The notes under the pieces: generated by a model
Seen by the model: the letters and a program-made list of their open reading frames with translations, nothing else
Told to the model about the DNA's origin: nothing
Database searches by the model: none
Translations under genes and position numbers: made by a program
From: Conoideocrella luteorostrata
Lineage: Eukaryota > Ascomycota > Sordariomycetes > Hypocreales > Clavicipitaceae
Reading direction: 5' to 3'
DNA length: 39,517 nt
Assembly (NCBI GenBank): GCA_032433595.1
Contig: JASWJB010000364.1
Location: 1-39,517, forward strand
Part shown: positions 9,101 through 16,629 of the stretch, piece after piece
How the letters are laid out: each line of letters starts with the position of its first letter
Numbering within the stretch: position 1 is the first letter of the stretch

Positions 9101-11351
9101 TGAATTCCCTGCGAACATGATTCTTATGTTCGTAGGCTCTTCTGTCAGCATAGGCTGTAGCCTTAGCCGCTACTGTTTTGATCAATCTAAACAGGTAGGT
9201 AGACAGATGTTTATGTCTTGCTGGACCCAGAATTTGATACGGGCTGAGATGGAATGTTTGCTTTGTATTCAGGTAGAGTTCCACGGGGGAGTGTATGTCT
9301 GGAATGACATGTGTCTTTTCATCCTCCGCGCGGCATGCTGCCAAGAACAAGGTTGGTTCGGCAAGTCTCTCAATGCCGTATACATCCAGGTCGGATTCCT
9401 CTGGCTTTATACGTGATCCCTCCAGTGGCATGATGGCGAAGTCAAGAATGGTCCTCTGACGCATTTCAGCTTCGATCTCTGCCAAGTGTGTCTCATCTGC
9501 CTGAGCGACTACGTGGGTAACGGCATAATGTTCCTTGTCTGTAAAAAACATGGCGGGCGGTACAGGTCTGTCAGGACGGGTAACGTTCACCAGTTCAACA
9601 GTACCATGGTCCAGATCTTGAATGTCTTGACAGTTTTTCATGAAGTCTTCAAGAGAAGTCTCCTTTCTGGGTGGTTGAAGATCGTGTTGCCATGTCTCTG
9701 GCCAGTTCTTGGGAGTAGGCAGCACGAAAGACCAAGTGTAAGGTCCCTTTTCAACTTCTGCAAGAAGGCCAGCGACCGATCGTTTTGTCATGACGTGTTC
9801 TGGGCTCATGTCGTCCTCCATGGTATCCCAAAAGGATTCGTATCGGATCACTGAATGCTTGCCTTCAGGGACCTCAATATGAACACGAACAAGTGATTCG
9901 GTGTGTACTCGGATATGCTCAGCGTCGGTCAGGCTTGAAGCATCTTTGTTCCACAGTTGAGCGGCTTCCAAAGTATTCTTCCGTGCCAGGTTTGTAGACG
10001 CAACATCTTGACTACCTCGCAGCTTTTTCTCCGGCAAGGTCGGGGCTGGAAGCATGTTGTTTAAGACATCAATATCCGAGACAGCGTCATACAACGTGGT
10101 ACGAGCGGAAACACCATCAAGCGAAAGGCTCACATCGGCCACCCGTTCAATCGTGGTTTCATTGCGAAGTTGGATTTGTACCATGATGGTCGGGGGGGTG
10201 AGACCATTGAACATCAGTTGGAAGCGGAATCGAATACCGCCGGCAGCTCCCCTGCCCAAGGTACGAATGGCCTCTGAGTGTGTACCCGGGAAAACGACGT
10301 CATTCAGGAGTGTCAGGTATTGATTCGGGGTACCGTGACGCATGAGAATAAAAAAATCTTCCCAAGGGCTAGTCTTACCAATGGCGTCTTCATGTGAGTT
10401 ATCCTCCTTCTCATCGGCAGCAGCGTCAGGTTTAGCGGGGGATTCCCATCCAGGAGGTGTAGCTTGCTCGGATTCCCATCCAGGAGGTGTAGCTTGCTCG
10501 GATTCCCATCCAGGAGGTGTAGCTTGCTCGGATTCCCATCCAGGAGGTGTAGCTTGCTCGGATTCCCATCCAGGAGGTGTAGCTTGCTCGGATCCTGTTT
10601 CTGGCCCACTGGGAACTTCATGTTCGGCAGAGGATTCCCATCTAGGAGCTGTAGCTTGACCTTGGTCTGGGACGATTGTGTTGTCGGTTTTCTTTGGAGT
10701 ATTATTTTTCTGAGGGTCTGGTCTAGCGCCATTCTTTCGGAGGCGTTGTTGGTGTGGGCGGATGCCGGAATAATGTTCCATGTGAGTTTCCTTGATCTTG
10801 CCATCATTGGAGGTCATGATCCAAATGACTCGTTTTGGTATATCAGGGATCGGTACCAAGAAGCAAGTACGATTTTGAAAGATGCAACCCAACTGGAGTG
10901 TGGTGTTCAAGTTGGTACCCCACAGTTGCAGAATCTTGGCAAGTTGATCCAGGGTAAAGTTATTGTCATTGTCGCGTTTTTGTTCTTGCAACTCAGTGTT
11001 GAACTGGTCGGCGTTGACATCTTGATGGAGATCGTACAGTTCATCCTTGACATTCTTCCAATCCACGAGTGGCAACATGAATTGTGGGAGCTGGGCTTCG
11101 AGGCTTGCCGCCAAGGCGTTCGTGCCACATCGCAGTCCTATTCCAGACGTAGGGATAGACACCGCTCCCCTAGGAAAGGCATTTTTCAGAGCCTGACCGT
11201 GTTGGTTGGCGGTCGGGATAATGATATAAGGTCTTCCGTCCGCCATCGAGATTTGAACGCCGTTTCTCAAATGAGGAGGTGTGCTTCGTCCGGAAGGGGG
11301 GTTAACCTTTCCGACGGGGTGTTTTTTGTTTTTTCCTTGAAGGGTGCTCAT
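6126..11351 (-). CDS. Cysteine-protease-like / SF1 (UPF1-like) helicase fusion with zinc knuckle
   Basis: Intronless 1,741-residue ORF. Residues ~70-200 look like a papain/OTU-like fold: GLRCGTNALAASLEAQ with candidate nucleophile Cys75, then VIWIMTSNDG and HMEHYSGIRP with candidate His193. Residues 254-303 are five identical copies of a 10-residue unit (EQATPPGWES). Residues ~320-1,000 are unassigned. The helicase core follows: Walker A GCPGAGKT (~1,023), Walker B VVDEAG (~1,275), motif III GDHLQFPP (~1,302), TPYKQQK (~1,466), TVDDSAGAEAEFVIFS (~1,500) and INVALSRAK (~1,530). That order defines the SF1 UPF1/DNA2-like group. A CCHC knuckle (CFHCQNFGHFGETC, ~1,578) and a second Cys/His cluster (CLICIERP...HCGRKC) follow. 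ATG at 11,351 is the first Met in frame. The helicase call is firm; protease activity and biological role are inference. The ORF has no stop or frameshift although its neighbours are broken. Confidence 0.9.
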   Translation of the reverse strand: MSTLQGKNKKHPVGKVNPPSGRSTPPHLRNGVQISMADGRPYIIIPTANQHGQALKNAFPRGAVSIPTSGIGLRCGTNALAASLEAQLPQFMLPLVDWKNVKDELYDLHQDVNADQFNTELQEQKRDNDNNFTLDQLAKILQLWGTNLNTTLQLGCIFQNRTCFLVPIPDIPKRVIWIMTSNDGKIKETHMEHYSGIRPHQQRLRKNGARPDPQKNNTPKKTDNTIVPDQGQATAPRWESSAEHEVPSGPETGSEQATPPGWESEQATPPGWESEQATPPGWESEQATPPGWESEQATPPGWESPAKPDAAADEKEDNSHEDAIGKTSPWEDFFILMRHGTPNQYLTLLNDVVFPGTHSEAIRTLGRGAAGGIRFRFQLMFNGLTPPTIMVQIQLRNETTIERVADVSLSLDGVSARTTLYDAVSDIDVLNNMLPAPTLPEKKLRGSQDVASTNLARKNTLEAAQLWNKDASSLTDAEHIRVHTESLVRVHIEVPEGKHSVIRYESFWDTMEDDMSPEHVMTKRSVAGLLAEVEKGPYTWSFVLPTPKNWPETWQHDLQPPRKETSLEDFMKNCQDIQDLDHGTVELVNVTRPDRPVPPAMFFTDKEHYAVTHVVAQADETHLAEIEAEMRQRTILDFAIMPLEGSRIKPEESDLDVYGIERLAEPTLFLAACRAEDEKTHVIPDIHSPVELYLNTKQTFHLSPYQILGPARHKHLSTYLFRLIKTVAAKATAYADRRAYEHKNHVRREFRSNVMDDAGRMEQEPSTDDEDDFDHTAVMFQSFVQDAAKIIVEYVAPGDVPQKFRESSPDATEDEICGTFALSIAERWWPIANKDDTLLKTILSWVSSQKNIPSLKHSESAVGEPFKGYRIAQPRGIVTDLILFVVASPLQPGWPRSFQPVHLRVEFPALKLEGSLTRMINSLLNDASNTIPGFIWCREDETTAKYACAAIRDLNGLKKESIPYFAFAFLRNFTTLPSFCRRNLLKCYPKLLERFQTGKFSGPLKEAMNALRDTPAGMVFLSGCPGAGKTGFCLEVADAVCTGGYLSAEGWKDGFHDSQAVAVQNVTATTEPKKTILERELGSVKDIGWEERIEHQPAPTNVTLSGVNTVLWVAAQNNQADDALERFAAPPYGKTCLRAYSRKRELDALFTQEARKPTLLEMSKDRFHATKLLEAHINREIVEMDAQRNPTSDPRSWSNKCKSFLHGNEWPNIQHGIAVRASDPAEWAAVKAQAMEDANKLMEKVLSEQDAVFCTAVVAAEIANHHPKFTPQLKVVDEAGRFAEPVALIPESKWPGIPTIYAGDHLQFPPIDPTHDAKIDVSFGENRLVYAQIFDQTGTSLLRRVEYMNAATVRLIHNHRAEGNVAGFVAARIYQGRMAIVKQEGTPASRKVHDWMLGITPGLQGNHLIMTIDSNETRVGNSYTNESEARLAAEIARFVVQDLQLPRSEDLRSQRNPIRAGQVLIVTPYKQQKYLIQSYIDEISDHEMHPDLVSVRTVDDSAGAEAEFVIFSLVRSSRIGFTRDLARINVALSRAKMGHITIGNKELLTSQANIFQDYMEYVKAVGGLFHVENADKFCFHCQNFGHFGETCPEQVECLICIERPALYRGHCGRKCDANTEFPYASDIFEAPHRPVDSLLRNPFKPVAGIEKGTRQKKQKAVRFRASKPKPKPKQQTSRTDRLPVSFDVPKGVSGREQGNAMLSQSPKPDDDIAVNAADDTWARSNQTETQDAGGDGCVNQW
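10441..10590 (-). repeat. Coding VNTR: five perfect 30-bp units
   Basis: Five consecutive identical 30-bp units inside the helicase gene, encoding EQATPPGWES five times. A sixth, degenerate unit (GQATAPRWES) lies about 45 bp upstream in the gene, at ~10,632-10,661. Identity at every base, including third codon positions, means very recent expansion or gene-conversion homogenisation. Confidence 0.97.
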
Positions 11352-11360
11352 ATTGGCGAA

Positions 11361-11580
11361 ATGTCGATGTCGTCAATAGGGAAGACGAGATCTTGCAAGT
11401 GATGTTTCTTCGGGAAGTGTAAATGTAGTGTGAGGGTAAGAGTTTGTGAAGGATTGGATGAAAGGTATTATGTTGATGTTGTCAATAGGGAAGACGAGAT
11501 CTTACAAGTGATGTTTCTTCGGGAAATGTAAATGTAGTGTAAGGGTTAGAGTTTGTGAAGGATTGGGAGAAAGGCATTCT
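11361..11580. repeat. 110-bp tandem duplication in helicase 5' region
   Basis: Two copies of a ~110-bp unit (about 11,361-11,470 and 11,471-11,580), each containing GTCAATAGGGAAGACGAGAT, GATGTTTCTTCGGG and AGAGTTTGTGAAGGATTGG. They differ at several positions. The first begins only ~10 bp upstream of the helicase ATG, so the duplication lies in its leader or core promoter. Confidence 0.93.
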
Positions 11581-11584
11581 GTGC

Positions 11585-11590
11585 TTTATA
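11585..11590 (-). promoter_or_regulatory. Possible TATA box of the helicase gene
   Basis: TATAAA on the minus strand, about 235 bp upstream of the helicase ATG and just beyond the 110-bp duplication. If the duplication added one unit to the leader, the ancestral distance would have been ~125 bp. Position and match are the only evidence. Confidence 0.3.
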
Positions 11591-11674
11591 AGAAAATTTT
11601 GTCGGATAAGTTGTGCGGAAAAAAATAGGTAATAACAGAGCTGGCAGCTGTCTGCATCATGAGTACGTTCCATG

Positions 11675-11985
11675 CAGCTGTAAAAAGTGGGGAAGGCAGT
11701 ATCTCTGAATGATGGGGGTAGTATCTCTGAATGATGTACGTGATAAACAATGATTTCGAAAGAAATGAACAGTCGTGACAGCTGTAAAAAGTGGGGAAGG
11801 CAGTATCTCTGAATGATGGGGGTAGTATCTCTGAATGATGTACGTGATAAACAATGATTTCGAAAGAAATGAACAGTCGTGACAGCTGTAAAAAGTGGGG
11901 TAGGTAGTATCTCTGAACAGCCATGACAGCTGTACGTGGTTGTTGGTATGGTAACAATGATTTCGAAAGAAATGAAGAGTCGTTA
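11675..11985. repeat. 104-bp tandem repeat upstream of helicase
   Basis: Units start at CAGCTGTAAAAAGTGGGG at 11,675, 11,779 and 11,883. The first two are essentially identical and the third is partial and rearranged. Each unit holds one or two copies of AGTATCTCTGAATGATG and ends with ATGATTTCGAAAGAAATGAA. It lies 320-630 bp upstream of the helicase ATG. Confidence 0.93.
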
Positions 11986-12065
11986 TAATACCCGTAGGTC
12001 ACAACTATAACGAGGCATCTACTCGGTAAAGGGTAGCGATATAGGCCGATAACTTAATACCAGGT

Positions 12066-13040
12066 CTATTTGTTGTGTTTCTTCCATTGTTCCAACATTC
12101 TCGGGACGTCTTCTCGTAACATTGCTTCAGGTTCCCATGAATCAAATTCCATCGGGTAACCAAGCCATCTGATCTTGTACTCGCGTTTTCTGCGTCGCCG
12201 ACGCGCAGCCATTATGCGTTCAATAATATATTTCTCGCCTTCAGATGTTTCGAGCGGTCCTGGGGGCAAGGCGGGCCCTGTGCATGGGTTCCAGGTGTTC
12301 CACGCTGATCTCTGGATGCCATTTGAGGTAAGATGGAAGACGCAGTCTGTATCTCAATGGATTGATTTTGGCTCAATAGTGAAGAGTCCCACGTAACGGT
12401 GCGAGAGTTTTGTCCGATTATCCAGATGATATCCATCTTGACCCCTCTTTGCGAGTTTGACGTAGACCAGGTCGTCTTTATCCAAGACAAGAGGGTCTTT
12501 GTGTGCCGCATCATATCGTAGTTTCATCTTAGCTACTGCCAGTTGCGTTGCGTCCCATGCGTCTTGGTAACGTTGCTGTTGTCTGACACGGTAGGTTTCC
12601 AACGCCTCGGTGCCAGGCGACGCGGCTGGATTAAGAAAGTGGAAAGGTGGACGACCGTACAACAATTCGAAAGGCGAGTAGCTTGTAGATCCATGCGATG
12701 AAGTATTGATGCAAAAGATGACTTGTGGTAACATTTTGCGCCATTCAGACGTATTGAGTCTACCACCCATAACTGTTCTCAAGCTTTGAATCAGAGTTTG
12801 AACGGTCTGGAGCGCGGGAAAGGACCCTGTCTCGACGGGTTCCTTCTGTCAATCAGGATCACGTCCAAATAATCCTCGATTTCCTCCTGTACCAAGGGCG
12901 TGGTTTGTCGCAAAACTGTAGCTTCTGGTGTTTGTAATTCTTTGGGTTCTATTGTTGCAGCGCGGGGTAAGAAGCGTCCGTCAGGACCTCTCAGGGGCCA
13001 ATTTGTTCGTGGTTTCTTGGTTTGAGTTTTCTTTAGTGGA
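12066..13040 (-). pseudogene. Ty3/gypsy chromovirus pol fragment (integrase C-term + chromodomain)
   Basis: Minus strand. The right part of an integrase (SEWRKMLPQVIFCINTSSHG, YSPFELLYGRPPF, then DLVYVKLAKRGQDGYHLDNR) is followed by a chromodomain (YIIERIMAARRRRRKREYKI, KIRWLGYPMEFDSWEPEAML) and a stop at 12,066. An in-frame TGA after IEPKSIH (~12,354) interrupts the link, explainable as CGA to TGA. Upstream, at ~12,850-13,040, is another open segment (TNWPLRGPDGRFLP, TTPLVQEEIEDYLDVILIDR) that joins the integrase out of frame. Protease, RT, RNase H and most of the integrase core are missing. No intact LTR was found next to it. This is a dead internal-deletion copy. Confidence 0.88.
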
Positions 13041-13533
13041 TTTGCCTTAGGTATTTCTAAATTTGACGATTATAGTTTGATTACTGAAATAATTTTGTTT
13101 TTGTCCGGGCCTGGTTTGATCAGACACGGAGATCCCTAGTTCTTGCGAATAGTTAAATTTGCTACCGAGATGCGCGGTGTGTGTAGAGGAGAGCTAGGAG
13201 GGACTAAAATGAACTCAGGATTCTGTAGAAGTCGGGTCCCGGGTCCTCCAGAGCACACGAAGGTCTCACGGCCGAAGTATCTCCAATTCAGTATCGGTCA
13301 AATTTTGTTATCAGGAGTCTACACTCAACTGATGGATAGAAGAGTGCTACACTCAATTCTATTTAGTTTTGGCTCAGTGCCGCGGGTTCGATTATTGCCT
13401 AAAGTCGATGATTTTAGGGTTCTTATGATGGGAAGACTCGTCTTTGCGTAGTTTTGATGATTCTTAATTTATGGTGCTAGATGCACGCAAATGTTAAAAA
13501 CCAAGGAAAACCAGCGGTTTAAGTGTTGCTACC
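13041..13533. other. Retroelement leader-like or intergenic sequence
   Basis: No credible ORF. It lies on the 5' side of the chromovirus fragment and could be its untranslated leader, since it contains TGATCAGACACGG and a GCGGGTTCGATTA stretch, but I could not identify an LTR or primer-binding site with confidence. Confidence 0.3.
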
Positions 13534-13650
13534 ATGTTATCGGACGTGCGACAGAGCGAATTTGATGGAAACGAGATGATTATTGCTTGGGAACCAACAG
13601 CAAGGGATGTGCAGTCAATTTCATTATAGCAAAAGAGGTCTGAAGAGCCA
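13534..13650 (+). repeat. 107-bp direct repeat, right copy
   Basis: Partner of 5,894-6,000, in the same orientation about 7.6 kb away. In this copy the sequence continues into the LysM pseudogene in the same reading frame. A TAG at 13,627-13,629 interrupts that frame, and the next codon is CAA. Confidence 0.88.
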
Positions 13651-15326
13651 AGTTTTGAGAGGGGCATCACCAACAGTGACATCAATCCCGACCCGCATAG
13701 TCATGTGACCACGTCCCGCAACAATCAGTGGCACTTCGACCCGACCTCGGATGATATGCTAGGTGGCTTCACGGACGAGCAGCTCTGCTCTGGATGCCTC
13801 GTCGACGTCTTTCGCCAGCAGCAATCTACCCCGTATTCCAACTATGGGGAGGAAATGATGGAAGCATGGCAAAGAATTCAGAAAAAGTGCAACCTCAACT
13901 ACCCAACTGCATCACAGCCGCTGCAAGTCAATGCCACATCGTTGTTCAATTACGCGCCGACCGGATATGCTCAGGCCAAATGCGCTTCTGACCGTACTTA
14001 CACCGCCAGTGGCGACAACTGCCTGAGTATTTCCAAAAAGTCACACGTTTCGACGGGATCTCTCATTCTCATGAACGGCTTGCGAGTCGACTGCACAGAT
14101 CTGCAGCTTGGACAGGTACGCATCTCAAGCGGTTTTGCTTTTGTCCCGTTTCTAGCCAATCTGACCGCTGAATAAATTAGACACTATGCTTGCCAGACGC
14201 CTACGAGGACTATGTCATCCGCTCGGGAGACACATGCGAAGCTCTCGCTGCTTCGAAAGATTACACATTCCAGCAACTTGTCTCGTGGAATCCTCGTAAG
14301 CAGTCTACAAAACGACAAGCATGACGGATCGGACATCTTCTGACATTACCACAGTGCTTGATGACTACTGCTCCAACTTAATTGTTGACCAGAATATCTG
14401 CGTCGGTCCGCCTGGAGGATATAAAGACTTCACTACGATTCCCGGCGCTACCGTGACCAAGACAGCAACTTATGCCACCGAGACGGCATCTCGCCCTGCT
14501 TCAGTCGTATCGGGAACTACCTACCAGTGTGAAAAGTACTATCTAGTGCAGCCTGTGAGTGATCAATAACTGCCGTGGAAATCCCCTTTCGTTCATCGCT
14601 AAATTGTCAATAGGGCGGGCGACTACTGTGAAATTGTGGCCCTTGCCAACGACATCTCCTTTCCCCTCCTTCGCAAGCTTAACCCTCAGGTATGTGTATG
14701 CCGGTAGATACTGTATATGCAAGACTCTAACAAAAGTACATAGCTGGATGATAACTGCTCGAATCTTCTGACAGGGCTGTACTATTGTGTGCTGCCATAT
14801 GAAGACCCAAGCCAAACGTCTTCAACCACTGTTCAGGCTCCCACCAGCACTCCTTCCGGTACTACGGACACGTGTTACGAATAGGTTTTATCTGTTACAA
14901 CGCCAGCTCTTGGACGACCCGCTCACAGTATCACAGATGGTACGTTGTGGAATCTGGAGACTCCTGCTCCAAGATTCAGGACAAATACGCGATCCAATTT
15001 AGCGAGCTCCAAGCTTGGAATCCAGTACGTAAACCTTTGTCAAGCAGCTCTTATCTTGGACAATAACTAATACATAAATATAAAAGGATCTCAATGACAA
15101 CTGCACAAACTTATTACTCGGTGTAGCGTACTGCGTGCATGGGCCGGCAAAACTAGCCGCTCGAGCTACAGGGGAAGCCCATGGTCTTCAGTCGCCAGCT
15201 CAAGAAACTGCCAGCCCTAGCAGACGCACAGAAAAGGCTGCCGGCGGTGTGCCGGTGGGCTGGCCTGGTATTGATTCACCTCGGTATCGTAAGATGATGG
15301 GTTTGGATTCAAAAGACGAGCTTTAG
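13534..15326 (+). pseudogene. Decayed secreted LysM-repeat protein gene (four LysM)
   Basis: Fungal LysM proteins bind chitin oligomers outside the cell. The exons I can build are to 14,115; 14,181-14,295; 14,355-14,554; 14,614-14,689; from 14,744; and 15,087-15,326. They encode an N-terminal block with LCSGCLVDVFRQQQSTPYSN, then four LysM modules: YTASGDNCLSISK; YVIRSGDTCEALAASKDY; YYLVQPGDYCEIVALAN (only if a frameshift is ignored); and YVVESGDSCSKIQDKY. Each ends in a D-x-C-x-N-L motif. Defects are a TAG at 13,627, a GGCG tandem duplication at the acceptor near 14,614 that shifts frame, a TAG at ~14,882, and a missing signal peptide. The tail (GVPVGWPGIDSPRYRKMMG) is still open. The 13,534-13,629 part could instead be an intron ending TATAG; that would remove the first stop but not the other lesions. 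Confidence 0.85.
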
Positions 15327-15507
15327 AAGCACCCTTTTCCCAGTCATTAATGCGTCGGAAAGCGAAGTGGCAATGCTCAATCAAAAGTACTAAGTTTTAA
15401 ATGCGTTTTATTCCTCTTATTTTTCCGTTCCTTTGCGTGAAACTATGAACAACATGCTAGCCCTTGAATCGAGGAACATGAACACATTGAGTAGACCCTC
15501 CACACTC

Positions 15508-16539
15508 CTAGTTCCCCCCTTCTCGCATTATTCTCCTCTTCACTGACCGCGGAGTTGGTCCTGCTCCCCACCAGTGTTCATATGGCTCGTCAGCGAGAAC
15601 AGCCTTTGGAAGCTCTCCTCCTAGTTCCGTGCTTCCTCTAACAGTACGAGTGATCCTGGCAAGCTCAAGAATAGGACGTTCGATTGTCACCCAGAAATCG
15701 TCGGCCACGATCTCAATGGGCACCTTAAAGACGGGCTTGTACCAGTTTGCCTCGTGGTGAGGATCTTCGGGGTCATATGGCTCTTCGCCGTGCGAGTTTG
15801 TAGATTCTTCTTCCATAACTGCCAACAAAAATGGTGCATCATCCCGCCAGCTTAGCGACTCGGCGGTTGGCAGATCGTCTTGGCTTGGCAAAAGAACCGA
15901 CTCGATAGACTCGGGAGATGCGCAAAAGAACATATTTAGATCAAAGTTGCCCTTCACAGCTTTATTCTTTTTCATATCATGCCAATATTTGCGAAGAGTA
16001 TCGGCGTTTGCTCCGTTCAGCTCTTTGTCTTCAATCCAGCGTATTTCAAACATGCTGCGTCCTTTGGCGACCTCCTCATACTCACGTCCGCGGTGATTTT
16101 GCACGACTCTATCAAAGGGAATATTGACAAGACGGTTCAATCGTATCTTAAACTCCTCCCATTTGTTATTGTCGTCATGGCCATAAAGCGCGATGCGAAA
16201 GGCATAGAAGCCCCAAGGACCGCAATTATAGCGTTGACGCCAAATCCTCAGGAAGTCGGGCGCTTTATACTCTGGAGGCGGCGCGTTGGCCTCACGTAGC
16301 TTTTCCTCCTGATGCGCCATTTCTTTCTCAAAGATGAAGTCCATCGCACGATTGAATCCATCATCGCCTAGGACATCCCGCAAGCCATTTCGAATCTTCT
16401 CCTGTTCCTCCTCGGTTAGACTTGAAGCATCTTCATCCGGGTGAGTGTAGCGTTCCCAGCCCCATCCTTCCGGCCAATAAGAGCTGGATGCATCGGAATA
16501 TGGCTCGTCGGTCTTTCTTTTCGCTGCTTTGGGAGGCAT
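15508..16539 (-). CDS. Conserved hypothetical fungal protein (343 aa)
   Basis: Intronless, with the ATG at 16,539 followed by a basic start (MPPKAAKRKTDEP) that resembles a nuclear-localisation sequence. An acidic central region carries GPWGFYAFRIALYGHDDNNK, WEEFKIRLNRLVN and FEIRWIEDKELNGA. This layout (W-G-F-x-x-F-R-x-x-Y-G, later an R-F-x-E-I-RW block) recalls a large family of uncharacterised proteins expanded in entomopathogenic and plant-associated Hypocreales. I have no functional assignment. There is no signal peptide and no membrane helix. It ends RSVKRRIMREGGN. It lies tail-to-tail with the LysM pseudogene. Confidence 0.8.
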   Translation of the reverse strand: MPPKAAKRKTDEPYSDASSSYWPEGWGWERYTHPDEDASSLTEEEQEKIRNGLRDVLGDDGFNRAMDFIFEKEMAHQEEKLREANAPPPEYKAPDFLRIWRQRYNCGPWGFYAFRIALYGHDDNNKWEEFKIRLNRLVNIPFDRVVQNHRGREYEEVAKGRSMFEIRWIEDKELNGANADTLRKYWHDMKKNKAVKGNFDLNMFFCASPESIESVLLPSQDDLPTAESLSWRDDAPFLLAVMEEESTNSHGEEPYDPEDPHHEANWYKPVFKVPIEIVADDFWVTIERPILELARITRTVRGSTELGGELPKAVLADEPYEHWWGAGPTPRSVKRRIMREGGN

Positions 16540-16613
16540 GGTGATGGTTTTTAGATGGGACTTGGGCGATGCGGGCGCACGGCTTTTCGTTATTGTGTGG
16601 GGCGGTGCCGGCG

Positions 16614-16622
16614 CTTTTTATA
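16614..16622 (-). promoter_or_regulatory. TATA box upstream of hypothetical gene
   Basis: TATAAAAAG on the minus strand, 75-83 bp upstream of the ATG at 16,539. This is a strong match at a plausible distance for a fungal core promoter. Confidence 0.5.
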
Positions 16623-16629
16623 CTGCTCC

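Noticed and set aside
6126..11351. Helicase as part of a Helitron
   Set aside because: It has UPF1-like SF1 motifs, not Pif1-type, with no Rep/HUH motif, and I see no Helitron 3' hairpin next to it.
12212..12514. 100-codon minus-strand ORF
   Set aside because: Alternative frame over the chromovirus integrase/chromodomain junction, with no family features.
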